The notes: generated by a model from the sequence alone, not told the origin. Shown: positions 1 to 5,539, counted from the first letter of the stretch. The stretch: 8,497 bases of DNA from VFMC01 sp037131575 (GCA_037131575.1 JBAXQV010000138.1:1-8497); one strand, 5' to 3'. Translations and numbers: made by a program.

Positions 1-2
1 AT

Positions 3-9
3 GAGGGGG
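3..9 (+). promoter_or_regulatory. Shine-Dalgarno sequence that decides the start of the DUF4332 gene
   Basis: GAGGGGG lies 6 nt before the ATG at 16. An earlier in-frame ATG at position 1 has no visible upstream sequence because the window begins there. The purine run inside the first codons makes ATG 16 the better start. Confidence 0.6.
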
Positions 10-15
10 ATCATC

Positions 16-423
16 ATGACCACTATCAAATCCATCGAAGGGATCGCCGACTCGTACGGCGAGAAGTTCGCCGCTGTGGGTATTCGCAGCGTCGAGAAGT
101 TGCTCGCCGCTGGCGCCACCGCTGCGGGCCGCAAAGATCTGGCCGCCAAGGCTGGCGTGAATGCCGACAAGTTGCTCACGTGGGTCAACCACGCCGACCT
201 GTTCCGCATCAGAGGCGTGGCCAGCCAGTACGCCGAGCTGCTCGAGGCTGCCGGTGTCGACTCGGTGGTCGAGTTGTCGAAGCGCAATGCCGAGAACCTG
301 CACGCCGCACTGCTGAAGGCAAACTCGGGTTCGCGTCGCCTCGTGCGCCAAGTGCCCGGCCTCAAGTCGGTAGAGAAGTGGATCGAGCAGGCCAAGACCA
401 TGCCGCGCATGGTGCACCACTGA
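16..423 (+). CDS. DUF4332 domain protein (helix-hairpin-helix type)
   Basis: This is a 135-residue soluble protein with no signal peptide or membrane segment. It has two tandem helix-hairpin-helix-like halves. The first is IEGIADSYGEKFAAVGIRSV (residues 7-26), followed by GATAAGRKDLA. The second is IRGVASQYAELLEAAGVDSV, followed by a conserved-looking tail with LVRQVPGLKSVEKWIEQAKTM. The phrases 'GATAAGRKDLA', 'WVNHADLFRIRGV' and 'VEKWIEQAKTMPR' are, from memory of the family, typical of DUF4332. Helix-hairpin-helix folds usually bind DNA without sequence preference, but no function is established for this family, so DNA binding is only an inference. The start was set at 16 because of the purine run at 3-9. 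A start at 1 would add five residues. The gene may have operon partners upstream, outside the window. Confidence 0.85.
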   Translation: MTTIKSIEGIADSYGEKFAAVGIRSVEKLLAAGATAAGRKDLAAKAGVNADKLLTWVNHADLFRIRGVASQYAELLEAAGVDSVVELSKRNAENLHAALLKANSGSRRLVRQVPGLKSVEKWIEQAKTMPRMVHH

Positions 424-438
424 CCAGTCGCTGCTGCA

Positions 439-494
439 CCCGTTCCCGCTCCGGTTCCCGTCTGGACCCGTCCCGCTCCCGACCCCTGCACCCC
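439..494 (-). other. Cluster of eight G-runs on the minus strand, possible G-quadruplex
   Basis: The + strand carries runs of three or four C at 439-441, 445-447, 457-459, 467-469, 472-474, 478-480, 483-486 and 491-494. The minus strand therefore has eight G-runs in 56 nt, and six of them in a row (457-494) are separated by loops of 2-7 nt, which fits the usual G-quadruplex pattern. It lies just after the stop of the DUF4332 gene and runs into the first hairpin repeat. Folding is not shown. In high-GC DNA such a cluster can arise by chance, though it is denser than elsewhere in the window. Confidence 0.4.
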
Positions 495-541
495 GTCCGT
501 GAGGCTGCACACCGCATGCGGTGCTGAACCTCACGGACGGG
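492..541. repeat. Hairpin repeat, copy 1 (13-bp inverted repeat around a 14-bp palindrome)
   Basis: The outer arms CCCGTCCGTGAGG (492-504) and CCTCACGGACGGG (529-541) are perfectly complementary over 13 bp. Between them, CACCGCATGCGGTG (510-523) is a perfect 14-bp palindrome. A transcript could form a long stem with an internal bulge and a strong tip. It lies about 70 bp after the DUF4332 stop and could act as a transcription terminator without a U-tract, or as an operator. The core, 498-535, is repeated at 549-586 with 32 of 38 bases identical. Confidence 0.75.
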
Positions 542-546
542 TGTGT

Positions 547-588
547 TTCGTGAGGCTGCACACCGGATACGGTGGCGGAACTCACGAA
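547..588. repeat. Hairpin repeat, copy 2 (8-bp inverted repeat, diverged tip)
   Basis: The arms TTCGTGAG (547-554) and CTCACGAA (581-588) pair over 8 bp. The inner CACCG (561-565) and CGGTG (570-574) pair over 5 bp around GATA. The 38-nt core (549-586) matches copy 1 at 32 positions and is offset from it by exactly 51 bp. Flanks outside the core differ between copies but are still self-complementary in each copy, so pairing seems to be kept while sequence changes. This copy ends directly before the GGAGGAG purine run of the next gene. Confidence 0.7.
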
Positions 589-610
589 TGGAGGAGCGAC
601 GGGTGATGAG

Positions 611-1096
611 ATGAGTGCTGAGACGGCCGACGACGCCGGTGCCGCTGCTGCTGTGGCGGCTGAGATGCATCGGGCGCAGGCCATCGAGTGCAACAACAGC
701 ACGTGGGACATGATCGGGGCCGAGCGCACTGCGGCCAACGACGAGGAGATGCTGCGCCGCGCCTACGCAGCGGCGTATCACTGGCAGCGCGCCCGGGGGT
801 CTGGGCCGGCCAATGAGGCGCGAGCCGTGTGGTTGCTGGCCAAGGTGCACCTGCTCGCCGGGCTGGCCGACCGCTCGCTGCACTACGCCGATGCGTGCCT
901 GGCCCAGTGCGTGGAGCACGGGCTGGTCGACTTCGACCTCGCCTACGCGCACGAGGCGCGTGGCCGCGCACTCATCGCGCTCGGCCGCCGAGATGAGGGT
1001 TTGGCCGCGTGGGCCACTGCCAAGGCAGTGCCGGTGGCCGGCGCCGAAGACCGGGCCATCGTCGAGGCCGACTTCGCCGACGCCCCCGAAGGCTGA
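611..1096 (+). CDS. Hypothetical protein, TPR-like alpha-helical
   Basis: The protein has 161 residues from the ATG at 611, starting MSAETADDAG. It is Ala-rich and apparently all-helical, with no signal peptide or membrane segment. Residues about 65-90 (ANEARAVWLLAKVHLLAGLA) and 108-133 (DFDLAYAHEARGRALIALGR) look like paired TPR helices, with small residues at the expected packing positions. The N-terminal part has CNNSTWDMI and EEMLRRAYAAAYHW, which I recall from conserved actinobacterial hypotheticals with TPR-like folds. The role is unknown; TPR folds usually bind proteins. Start choice is uncertain. ATG 611 is 14 nt after the GGAGGAG at 590-596, which is long. A GTG at 572 in the same frame would add 13 residues but would lie inside the hairpin repeat. 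An 8-codon reading frame (588-614) ends over the 611 start. Confidence 0.65.
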   Translation: MSAETADDAGAAAAVAAEMHRAQAIECNNSTWDMIGAERTAANDEEMLRRAYAAAYHWQRARGSGPANEARAVWLLAKVHLLAGLADRSLHYADACLAQCVEHGLVDFDLAYAHEARGRALIALGRRDEGLAAWATAKAVPVAGAEDRAIVEADFADAPEG

Positions 1097-1136
1097 TATC
1101 GGTCGCACGGCTCACCAACGGGCATCGGCCAGGGCG

Positions 1137-1142
1137 TACAGT
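1137..1142 (+). promoter_or_regulatory. Candidate -10 box of a leaderless promoter (nitroreductase)
   Basis: TACAGT is followed by 8 nt and then the ATG at 1151. No Shine-Dalgarno sequence precedes the start (GCGACCCC lies between). The transcript would begin at or next to the ATG. No clear -35 box is visible. The same hexamer precedes the peroxidase gene at nearly the same distance. Confidence 0.45.
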
Positions 1143-1150
1143 GCGACCCC

Positions 1151-1807
1151 ATGACCATCGATCTCGCTGCTGCCGACAAACTTCTCACCACCACCCGCTC
1201 GGTGCGCAAGCGCCTCGATCTCACCCGGCCGGTACCGCTCGAGTTGATCGACGAATGCATCGAAGTGGCCATGCAGGCGCCAACGGGAACCAACGCTCAG
1301 AACTGGGCGTTCGTGGTGGTCACCGACCCGGCGAAGAAGAAGGCACTCGCCGACCTCTACCGCCAGGGCATGGAGATGATGGCCGGCTCGGGTTACCCGC
1401 CGCCGTTGCCCGAGGGCGACCCGCGTGAGCATGTGATGCCGAAGGTGATGGACAGCGCCACGTACCTCACCGAGATCCTCGAAGACGTGCCGGTGTTCGT
1501 GATCCCCTGTGTGCAAGGTCGCATGGAGAAGGTGCCGATGATCGCTGCGCAGGCCTCCACCTACGGCTCCATCCTGCCTGCCGCGTGGAGCTTCATGCTG
1601 GCCGCTCGTGCTCGCGGCTTGGGCACTGCGTGGACCACCATCCACCTGTTCTTCCACGACCAGGCAAGTGAGCTGCTGGGTATCCCGCCCGAGTGGACCC
1701 AGACGGCGTTGTTCCCCGTTGCCTATTACACCGGTGACGATTTCAAGCCCGCGCACCGTCTGCCCGCTGCCGGCATGATCCACCGGGAGTCGTGGGGCGC
1801 CCACTGA
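1151..1807 (+). CDS. Nitroreductase family protein (FMN-dependent oxidoreductase)
   Basis: The 218-residue protein is of usual length for the nitroreductase superfamily, which are FMN homodimers that use NAD(P)H to reduce nitro compounds, quinones, enones or flavins. Residues 16-20 (RSVRK) fit the N-terminal phosphate-binding Arg motif of the family. Residues 44-52 (PTGTNAQNW) fit its second FMN/substrate motif. Residues about 134-163 contain the helix ASTYGSILPAAWSFMLAARA and then RGLGTAWTT, the conserved C-terminal FMN region. It has no signal peptide, so it should be cytosolic. The real substrate cannot be told from sequence. The stop TGA overlaps the ATG of the next gene by one base, so the acyl-CoA synthetase downstream is probably translated by coupling. 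The start is supported by a TANNNT box upstream and not by a Shine-Dalgarno sequence. Confidence 0.88.
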   Translation: MTIDLAAADKLLTTTRSVRKRLDLTRPVPLELIDECIEVAMQAPTGTNAQNWAFVVVTDPAKKKALADLYRQGMEMMAGSGYPPPLPEGDPREHVMPKVMDSATYLTEILEDVPVFVIPCVQGRMEKVPMIAAQASTYGSILPAAWSFMLAARARGLGTAWTTIHLFFHDQASELLGIPPEWTQTALFPVAYYTGDDFKPAHRLPAAGMIHRESWGAH

Positions 1808-3258
1808 TGACGATGTCGGGCGACCGCACTCTGCTCGATGTGCTGGCAGCGGTACGGCTCGACAACGACCGCCCATTCCTGTTGCACGCCGACGCGCAGG
1901 TGATGCTCACCTACGGCGAGGCCGCCCGGCGCTCGGCGCAAGTGGCCAATGCATTGCGCGCTGCCGGTGTGGAACCCGGCGACCGGGTGGCGATGCAGGC
2001 CGAGAAGTCGGTGGACGCGCTCATGGTGTATCTCGCCTGCATCCGTGCCGGTGTGGTGCTGCTGCCCATGAACACCGGCTACACCGCCGCCGAAGTGGCG
2101 TACTTGGTTGACGATGCCGAGCCATCGCTGGTGCTCGACGACACGGCCCTGGCCGCGCTGATGGCAGTGGCCGCGCAGCAGCCGGATTCGTTCGCCGACC
2201 ACCCCAGCACGGCGCCCGACCTCGCCGCAATCCTGTACACCAGCGGCACCACCGGCAAGCCGAAAGGGGCGATGCTCAGCCACCGCAATCTGGCCTCGAA
2301 CTGCTTCACCCTGGCCGACCTGTGGGGCTTCACCGAGGCCGATGTGCTGCTGCACGTGCTGCCCATCTTCCACACCCACGGGTTGTTCGTGGCCACCAAC
2401 TGCACGCTCATCGCCGGGGCGGCGATGGTGTTCTTGCCCAAGTTCGAACCCGATGCCGTACTGGCCGCGCTCGAGCACTGCACCGTGATGATGGGCGTGC
2501 CCACCTTCTATACACGCCTGTTGGCCGACGATCGGTTCGATGCCCACGGATGTGCGCGGATGCGGTTGTTCATCAGCGGTTCAGCGCCACTGCTGGCGAG
2601 CACGCACGACGAGTTCAGGGCACGTACCGGCCAGGCCATCCTCGAGCGCTACGGCATGACCGAAACCACCATGCTCACCTCGAACCCGCTGGTTGGCGAA
2701 CGGCGCGCCGGCACCGTGGGCTTCGCCCTACCCGGCGTGGAGGTGCGAGTGGTGGGCGACGATGACGTGCCGGTTGCCGAGCGCGACGCGGTGGGTGGCA
2801 TCGAGGTGCGTGGCCCCAACGTGTTCGCCGGGTATTGGCGCAAGCCCGAACTCAGCGCCACCGAGTTCACCGCCGACGGGTTCTTCCGCACCGGCGATGT
2901 GGGTCGCTTCGATGCCGACGGCTATCTGCACATCGTGGGCCGCTCGAAAGACCTCATCATCTCCGGTGGGTTGAACGTGTACCCGGTGGAGGTGGAGGCC
3001 GTCTTGAACGAACTGCCCGGTGTGCTCGAGAGCGCGGTGATCGGCCTCCCCGATGCCGACTTCGGCGAGGCCGTGGTGGCGGTGGTGGTGCCCGATGGCA
3101 GCGTGCCGATCGCGCCCGATGAGGTGCGCGCGGCGGCGCGCCAACACCTCGCCGGGTTCAAGGTGCCCAAGCAGGTGCATGTGGTGGATGCGTTGCCGCG
3201 CAATGCCATGGGCAAGGTCGAAAAGGCGGCCCTGCGCCGTCGATACGCCACTGAGTAG
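1807..3258 (+). CDS. matB: Malonyl-CoA synthetase-like AMP-forming acyl-CoA synthetase (MatB family)
   Basis: The 483-residue enzyme belongs to the ANL superfamily, which makes an acyl-AMP and then an acyl-CoA. Visible motifs are the ATP loop YTSGTTGKPKG (144-154), HTHG (189-192), YGMTET (282-287), TGD with the ribose-binding Asp (364), the hinge GRSKDLI with Arg 379, and the catalytic Lys in NAMGKVEK (Lys 470). Stretches such as LPIFHTHGLFVATN, FLPKFEPDAVL, VMMGVPTFYTRLL and MRLFISGSAPLLA closely match the malonyl-CoA synthetase MatB as I recall it from Rhodopseudomonas, so malonate (or methylmalonate) is the likely substrate. It is about 20 residues shorter than that enzyme, mostly in the linker before the ATP loop. 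ATG 1807 overlaps the nitroreductase stop as TGATG. A GTG at 1792 would add five residues. ATG 1813 is also possible. No malonyl-CoA decarboxylase or malonate transporter gene is next to it. Confidence 0.85.
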   Translation: MTMSGDRTLLDVLAAVRLDNDRPFLLHADAQVMLTYGEAARRSAQVANALRAAGVEPGDRVAMQAEKSVDALMVYLACIRAGVVLLPMNTGYTAAEVAYLVDDAEPSLVLDDTALAALMAVAAQQPDSFADHPSTAPDLAAILYTSGTTGKPKGAMLSHRNLASNCFTLADLWGFTEADVLLHVLPIFHTHGLFVATNCTLIAGAAMVFLPKFEPDAVLAALEHCTVMMGVPTFYTRLLADDRFDAHGCARMRLFISGSAPLLASTHDEFRARTGQAILERYGMTETTMLTSNPLVGERRAGTVGFALPGVEVRVVGDDDVPVAERDAVGGIEVRGPNVFAGYWRKPELSATEFTADGFFRTGDVGRFDADGYLHIVGRSKDLIISGGLNVYPVEVEAVLNELPGVLESAVIGLPDADFGEAVVAVVVPDGSVPIAPDEVRAAARQHLAGFKVPKQVHVVDALPRNAMGKVEKAALRRRYATE

Positions 3259-3261
3259 CCT
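3256..3261 (+). promoter_or_regulatory. Candidate -10 box overlapping the matB stop codon (leaderless promoter)
   Basis: TAGCCT begins with the TAG stop of matB. It is followed by 6 nt and the ATG at 3268, which has no Shine-Dalgarno sequence. The small split-barrel gene could thus be transcribed on its own and also by read-through from matB. Confidence 0.4.
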
Positions 3262-3267
3262 GCCGGT

Positions 3268-3588
3268 ATGAGCATCGCTGTACCCCTGGCCGACCTCGCC
3301 GCCACGCTCGAGGCCTACCCGTGGGGCTACATCCTCACGGTGGGCGACGATCAGCGCAGCCATCTGCTGGCGGTACCGTCGACCATGGTGGAGGGCGTCT
3401 TCGTGGTCGACGCAGGGCGCAGTGCACGCGCCAATGCGGCCACCCGACCCGAGGTCACCCTGGTGTTCCCGCCAGCCACCGGCCGCGAGTTCAGCCTGGT
3501 GGTCGATGGCACCGCCACGGTGGTGGGCGAACAGGTGCACGTGTTGCCCACCTGGGCCGTCATGCACCGGCCCGCGCTGCGCGACTGA
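3268..3588 (+). CDS. Small PNPOx-like split beta-barrel protein (flavin or F420 binding)
   Basis: The 106-residue protein has the strand pattern of pyridoxamine 5'-phosphate oxidase-like split barrels. Two strands occupy 20-26 and 32-40 (YILTVGDD, SHLLAVPSTM). A strand VFVVDAG follows, then RSARANAATRPEVTLVFPP (51-69), the segment that in this fold contacts the cofactor phosphate and continues into a core strand. FSLVVDGTATVVG (75-87) is the last strand. It is short for the fold and lacks a C-terminal extension. In actinobacteria such proteins may bind FMN, F420 or heme. The sequence alone does not decide which, and the reaction is unknown. It starts 9 bp after matB and ends 9 bp before the convergent SDR gene, with no clear terminator between them. 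Confidence 0.75.
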   Translation: MSIAVPLADLAATLEAYPWGYILTVGDDQRSHLLAVPSTMVEGVFVVDAGRSARANAATRPEVTLVFPPATGREFSLVVDGTATVVGEQVHVLPTWAVMHRPALRD

Positions 3589-3597
3589 ACCGCCTGC

Positions 3598-4476
3598 CTA
3601 CTGGCGCAGGTCGACGCCGAACTTGCGCGCGAAGTCGTCGTAGTAGTCGTTGTCGTCGGCCCAGGTGCCCAGTTCCACCCAGTCGGCGTCGCTGAGCACG
3701 GCCCTGCCCTCCACCAGTTCGGGCCCGCCCCAACTGACGGCGTATCGCAACTGCGGCGTGTCGGTGGTGACCGCATGGTGAATGACGGCAGCCACCTCGA
3801 ACGGATCGGTGGCGTGGGCCATGCCAGCGGCGTAGAACTGGAACAGGCGGCGGTATGCGGTGTCGTAGGCGCCACTCTGGTTGGGGGCGTCGATGTTCTT
3901 GGCGAAGATGGCGCTCTTGGTGACGCCCGGCTCGATGATGGCGACACGGATTCCGAATGGTGCCAACTCTTGTGCGAGGCCTTCGCTGAGCCCCTCGAAC
4001 GCCCACTTCGACGCAACGTACGGCGACTGGGCGAGCGCAGCGATACGACCCGCCACCGAGGTGATGTTCACGATGACACCGCTCCCTCGCGCACGCATGC
4101 CGGGCAGCACTTGCTGCAAACACCGCACGGCACCGCAGAGGTTCACGTTCATCACGTCGAGGTACAGCTCGGTGGGGCATTCCTCGGCCACTGCGTTGCC
4201 ACCCACACCCGCGTTGTTCACCAGCACGTCGACCACACCATCGGTTGCGGCCAAGATGCGCGCGAACCCATCGCGCACCGAAGCGTCGTCGGCCACGTCG
4301 AGCTCGACGAGTTCGATGGCAACGCCAGCATCAGCGGCCATGGCCTGCAGCTTGCCAGCCTTGTCGATACTGCGCACGGTGCCGAACACGCGGTGCCCTT
4401 GCGTGGCGAGATGGATGGCGGTGGCGCGGCCGATGCCGCTGTTGGCGCCGGTGACGACAGAGATGGTGGTGCTCAT
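3598..4476 (-). CDS. Short-chain dehydrogenase/reductase (SDR) family oxidoreductase
   Basis: The 292-residue classical SDR uses NAD(P)H to interconvert an alcohol and a ketone. The cofactor loop is TGANSGIG (9-16), Asp 60 in LDVADD contacts adenine, NNAG is at 87-90, the catalytic Ser 140 is in ITSVAG, and Tyr 153 and Lys 157 form YVASK. After the fold comes the usual IEPGV turn (181-185) and a longer C-terminal part with an acidic, Tyr-rich tail (DDNDYYDDF). ARG at positions 35-36 (TVRS) suggests NADPH preference, but this is weak. The substrate is unknown. ATG 4476 overlaps the stop of the upstream gene as ATGA, so translation is probably coupled. A longer reading frame up to 4530 only reads the end of that gene in another frame. 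Confidence 0.9.
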   Translation of the reverse strand: MSTTISVVTGANSGIGRATAIHLATQGHRVFGTVRSIDKAGKLQAMAADAGVAIELVELDVADDASVRDGFARILAATDGVVDVLVNNAGVGGNAVAEECPTELYLDVMNVNLCGAVRCLQQVLPGMRARGSGVIVNITSVAGRIAALAQSPYVASKWAFEGLSEGLAQELAPFGIRVAIIEPGVTKSAIFAKNIDAPNQSGAYDTAYRRLFQFYAAGMAHATDPFEVAAVIHHAVTTDTPQLRYAVSWGGPELVEGRAVLSDADWVELGTWADDNDYYDDFARKFGVDLRQ

Positions 4477-4994
4477 ACCGCCTGATCGTAGGCCTCGAAC
4501 GGGTCGAACCACGCCGGATCGGGGTCGCACGTGATGGCCAGGCTCTGCACCCGGTCGTCGTCGACGAGGATCACGTCGAGCAACTGCAGGCCCTGCAGCA
4601 TGTGCACGCGGCGCAGGGCGAGGTAGCCCTCGCGGTCGATGACAGCTGGTTCCTCGTCGATGTGGTCGACGATCACGATCGACAGGGTCTGGCTGAACTC
4701 GACCTCAGCCGTGGGCAGTTCGAGCATGCCCACCATCAACCCCACCGGGGCCGGCGGGTCGAGCAAGAGCGCGGTGACGCGGCGGTGGGCATCGAGCAAC
4801 AGCAGCAGTTCCTGCTCCACCGGCATGAGCGTGAGGTCGCATGCCAACGCGGCCGCCTCGGCGAAGTCGGCGATGACCATCGGGTCGTCGGGGTCGGGCA
4901 ACCACAGGCGGAACGATTCGGTTTCGAATTCGACCTCGAGACGCGCGTCGGCGCGGCGGCGACGGCGCGCAAGGTCGCGGCGGGGTGCAGACAT
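4473..4994 (-). CDS. Unknown protein with a degenerate RadC/JAB-like fold
   Basis: The 173-residue protein has a very basic N-terminus (RRDLARRRRR, 5-14) and an acidic remainder, with no signal peptide or membrane segment. I do not recognise a named family with certainty. The order of segments recalls the RadC (JAB) domain. EQELLLLLDAHRRVTALLL (60-78) resembles the first two RadC strands. TLSIVIVDHIDEEP (103-116) lies where the metal-binding HNHPSG motif should be. RRVHMLQGLQLLDVILVDDD (128-147) resembles the RadC segment ending 'LLDHIIVGDG'. The metal-binding His-x-His and Asp are absent, so if the similarity is real the domain is not a metalloprotease. The start is fixed by a GGGAGG 4 nt before the ATG. 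Its stop overlaps the SDR start (ATGA), so the two are probably made together. Confidence 0.75.
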   Translation of the reverse strand: MSAPRRDLARRRRRADARLEVEFETESFRLWLPDPDDPMVIADFAEAAALACDLTLMPVEQELLLLLDAHRRVTALLLDPPAPVGLMVGMLELPTAEVEFSQTLSIVIVDHIDEEPAVIDREGYLALRRVHMLQGLQLLDVILVDDDRVQSLAITCDPDPAWFDPFEAYDQAV

Positions 4995-4998
4995 GGTT

Positions 4999-5004
4999 CC
5001 TCCC
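4999..5004 (-). promoter_or_regulatory. Strong Shine-Dalgarno sequence of the RadC-like gene
   Basis: On the minus strand GGGAGG is followed by AACC and then the ATG at 4994. It settles the start inside a longer open frame that reaches back to 5228 across the peroxidase gene. Confidence 0.7.
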
Positions 5005-5038
5005 GAACGGGTGGTGATGCAGTGTTCGGGGGAAGGGG

Positions 5039-5054
5039 GCACACCGAGGTGTGC
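5039..5054 (-). terminator. Hairpin after the peroxidase stop, possible terminator without U-tract
   Basis: GCACACC and GGTGTGC form a perfect 7-bp stem with a two-base spacer, starting 7 bp after the TGA of the peroxidase gene. The bases that follow on the minus strand are C-rich (CCCCTTCCCCC) and not U-rich, so this is not a classic intrinsic terminator. It may be a weak terminator, an RNA-stability hairpin or chance. Confidence 0.35.
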
Positions 5055-5061
5055 GAAGGGC

Positions 5062-5532
5062 TCAGAGGAGCGCGGCCACCTGAGCGGCGAGATCTTCCGG
5101 TGTGGTGGTGGGGCCGAACCGAGCCACGACCGCGCCGGTGCGATCGACCAAGAACTTCTCGAAGTTCCAGGTGATGTCGGCGTTGTCGCCCTGCTCGGCT
5201 TTGAGCCACTGGTACAGATCGCACGCACCGTCGCCGTTGACCTCGATCTTCGAGAACATCGGGAAGGTCACGTCGTACTTCGACGTGGCGAACTCGAGGA
5301 TCTCGGCATCGGTGCCGGGCTCTTGTGCGCCGAACTGATTGCACGGGAAGGCCAACACGTTGAAACCGTTGGCGTGGTTGTTCTCATGGAGCGTACGCAG
5401 ACCTGCGTACTGGCCGGTGAGGCCTCAATACGAGGCGACGTTGACGATCAGGCAGACCTGACCGCGATAGCCGTCGAAACTCACCGTGTCACCGGTGATC
5501 GACGACATGGTGATGTCGTAGAAGTTGGACAT
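5062..5532 (-). CDS. Selenocysteine-containing glutathione peroxidase (UGA at residue 36 read as Sec)
   Basis: Read through one in-frame TGA (5427-5425), this frame gives a 156-residue glutathione peroxidase of normal length. The family reduces H2O2 or lipid hydroperoxides with thiols. The start is MSNFYDITMS. NVASY-U-GLT (31-39) holds the catalytic residue at the TGA, where homologues have Cys or Sec. FPCNQFGAQEPG (62-73) gives the tetrad Gln 70, and TWNFEKFLVD (121-130) gives Trp 122 and Asn 123. FPMFSKIEVNG (90-100) is a further family signature. The usual Cys-type resolving cysteine region after EPG (FATSKYDVTF) has no Cys, as in many Sec enzymes. A SECIS-like hairpin follows the TGA. Without recoding, only a fragment from about 5358 would be called. 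The ending is also TGA. The gene lies 21 bp after the ATPase and 67 bp before the RadC-like gene. A pseudogene or sequencing error (TGC or TGT to TGA) is the main alternative. Confidence 0.88.
5383..5427 (-). promoter_or_regulatory. Candidate bacterial SECIS element with its UGA codon
   Basis: On the minus strand TGA (5427-5425) is followed by 14 nt and then GTACGCA-GGTC-TGCGTAC (5410-5393), a perfect 7-bp stem with a GGUC loop. The loop begins 21 nt after the UGA, inside the 16-37 nt range known for bacterial SECIS elements, and it has the required G at its start. The tip GCAGGUCUGC equals that of the E. coli fdhF SECIS as I remember it. A lower stem CUCA (5421-5418) with UGAG (5386-5383) can extend the structure through an imperfect middle part. 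SelB would bind here and deliver Sec-tRNA. All bases are also coding (QYAGLRTL). Confidence 0.8.
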
Positions 5533-5539
5533 GGAGGGC

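Noticed and set aside
362..1108. Open frame of 248 codons on the - strand across the intergenic repeats
   Set aside because: It covers the antisense of the TPR-like gene and the hairpin repeats, and its protein is His-, Arg- and Gly-rich without a domain.
3577..3609. CTGCGC/GCGCAG inverted repeat between the convergent genes as a bidirectional terminator
   Set aside because: The stem has only 6 bp with a 21-nt loop, lies within both coding ends and has no T-tract, so chance is likely.
4477..4530. Longer SDR start at 4530
   Set aside because: The added residues (MRPRSGVVRPVRGLRSGG) read the upstream gene in another frame; the Rossmann fold begins directly after ATG 4476.
5062..5358. A separate 98-residue protein made from the second part of the peroxidase
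   Set aside because: It begins in the middle of the fold at a TTG, without the active site and without a ribosome binding site. It is the expected miscall when the UGA is taken as a stop.
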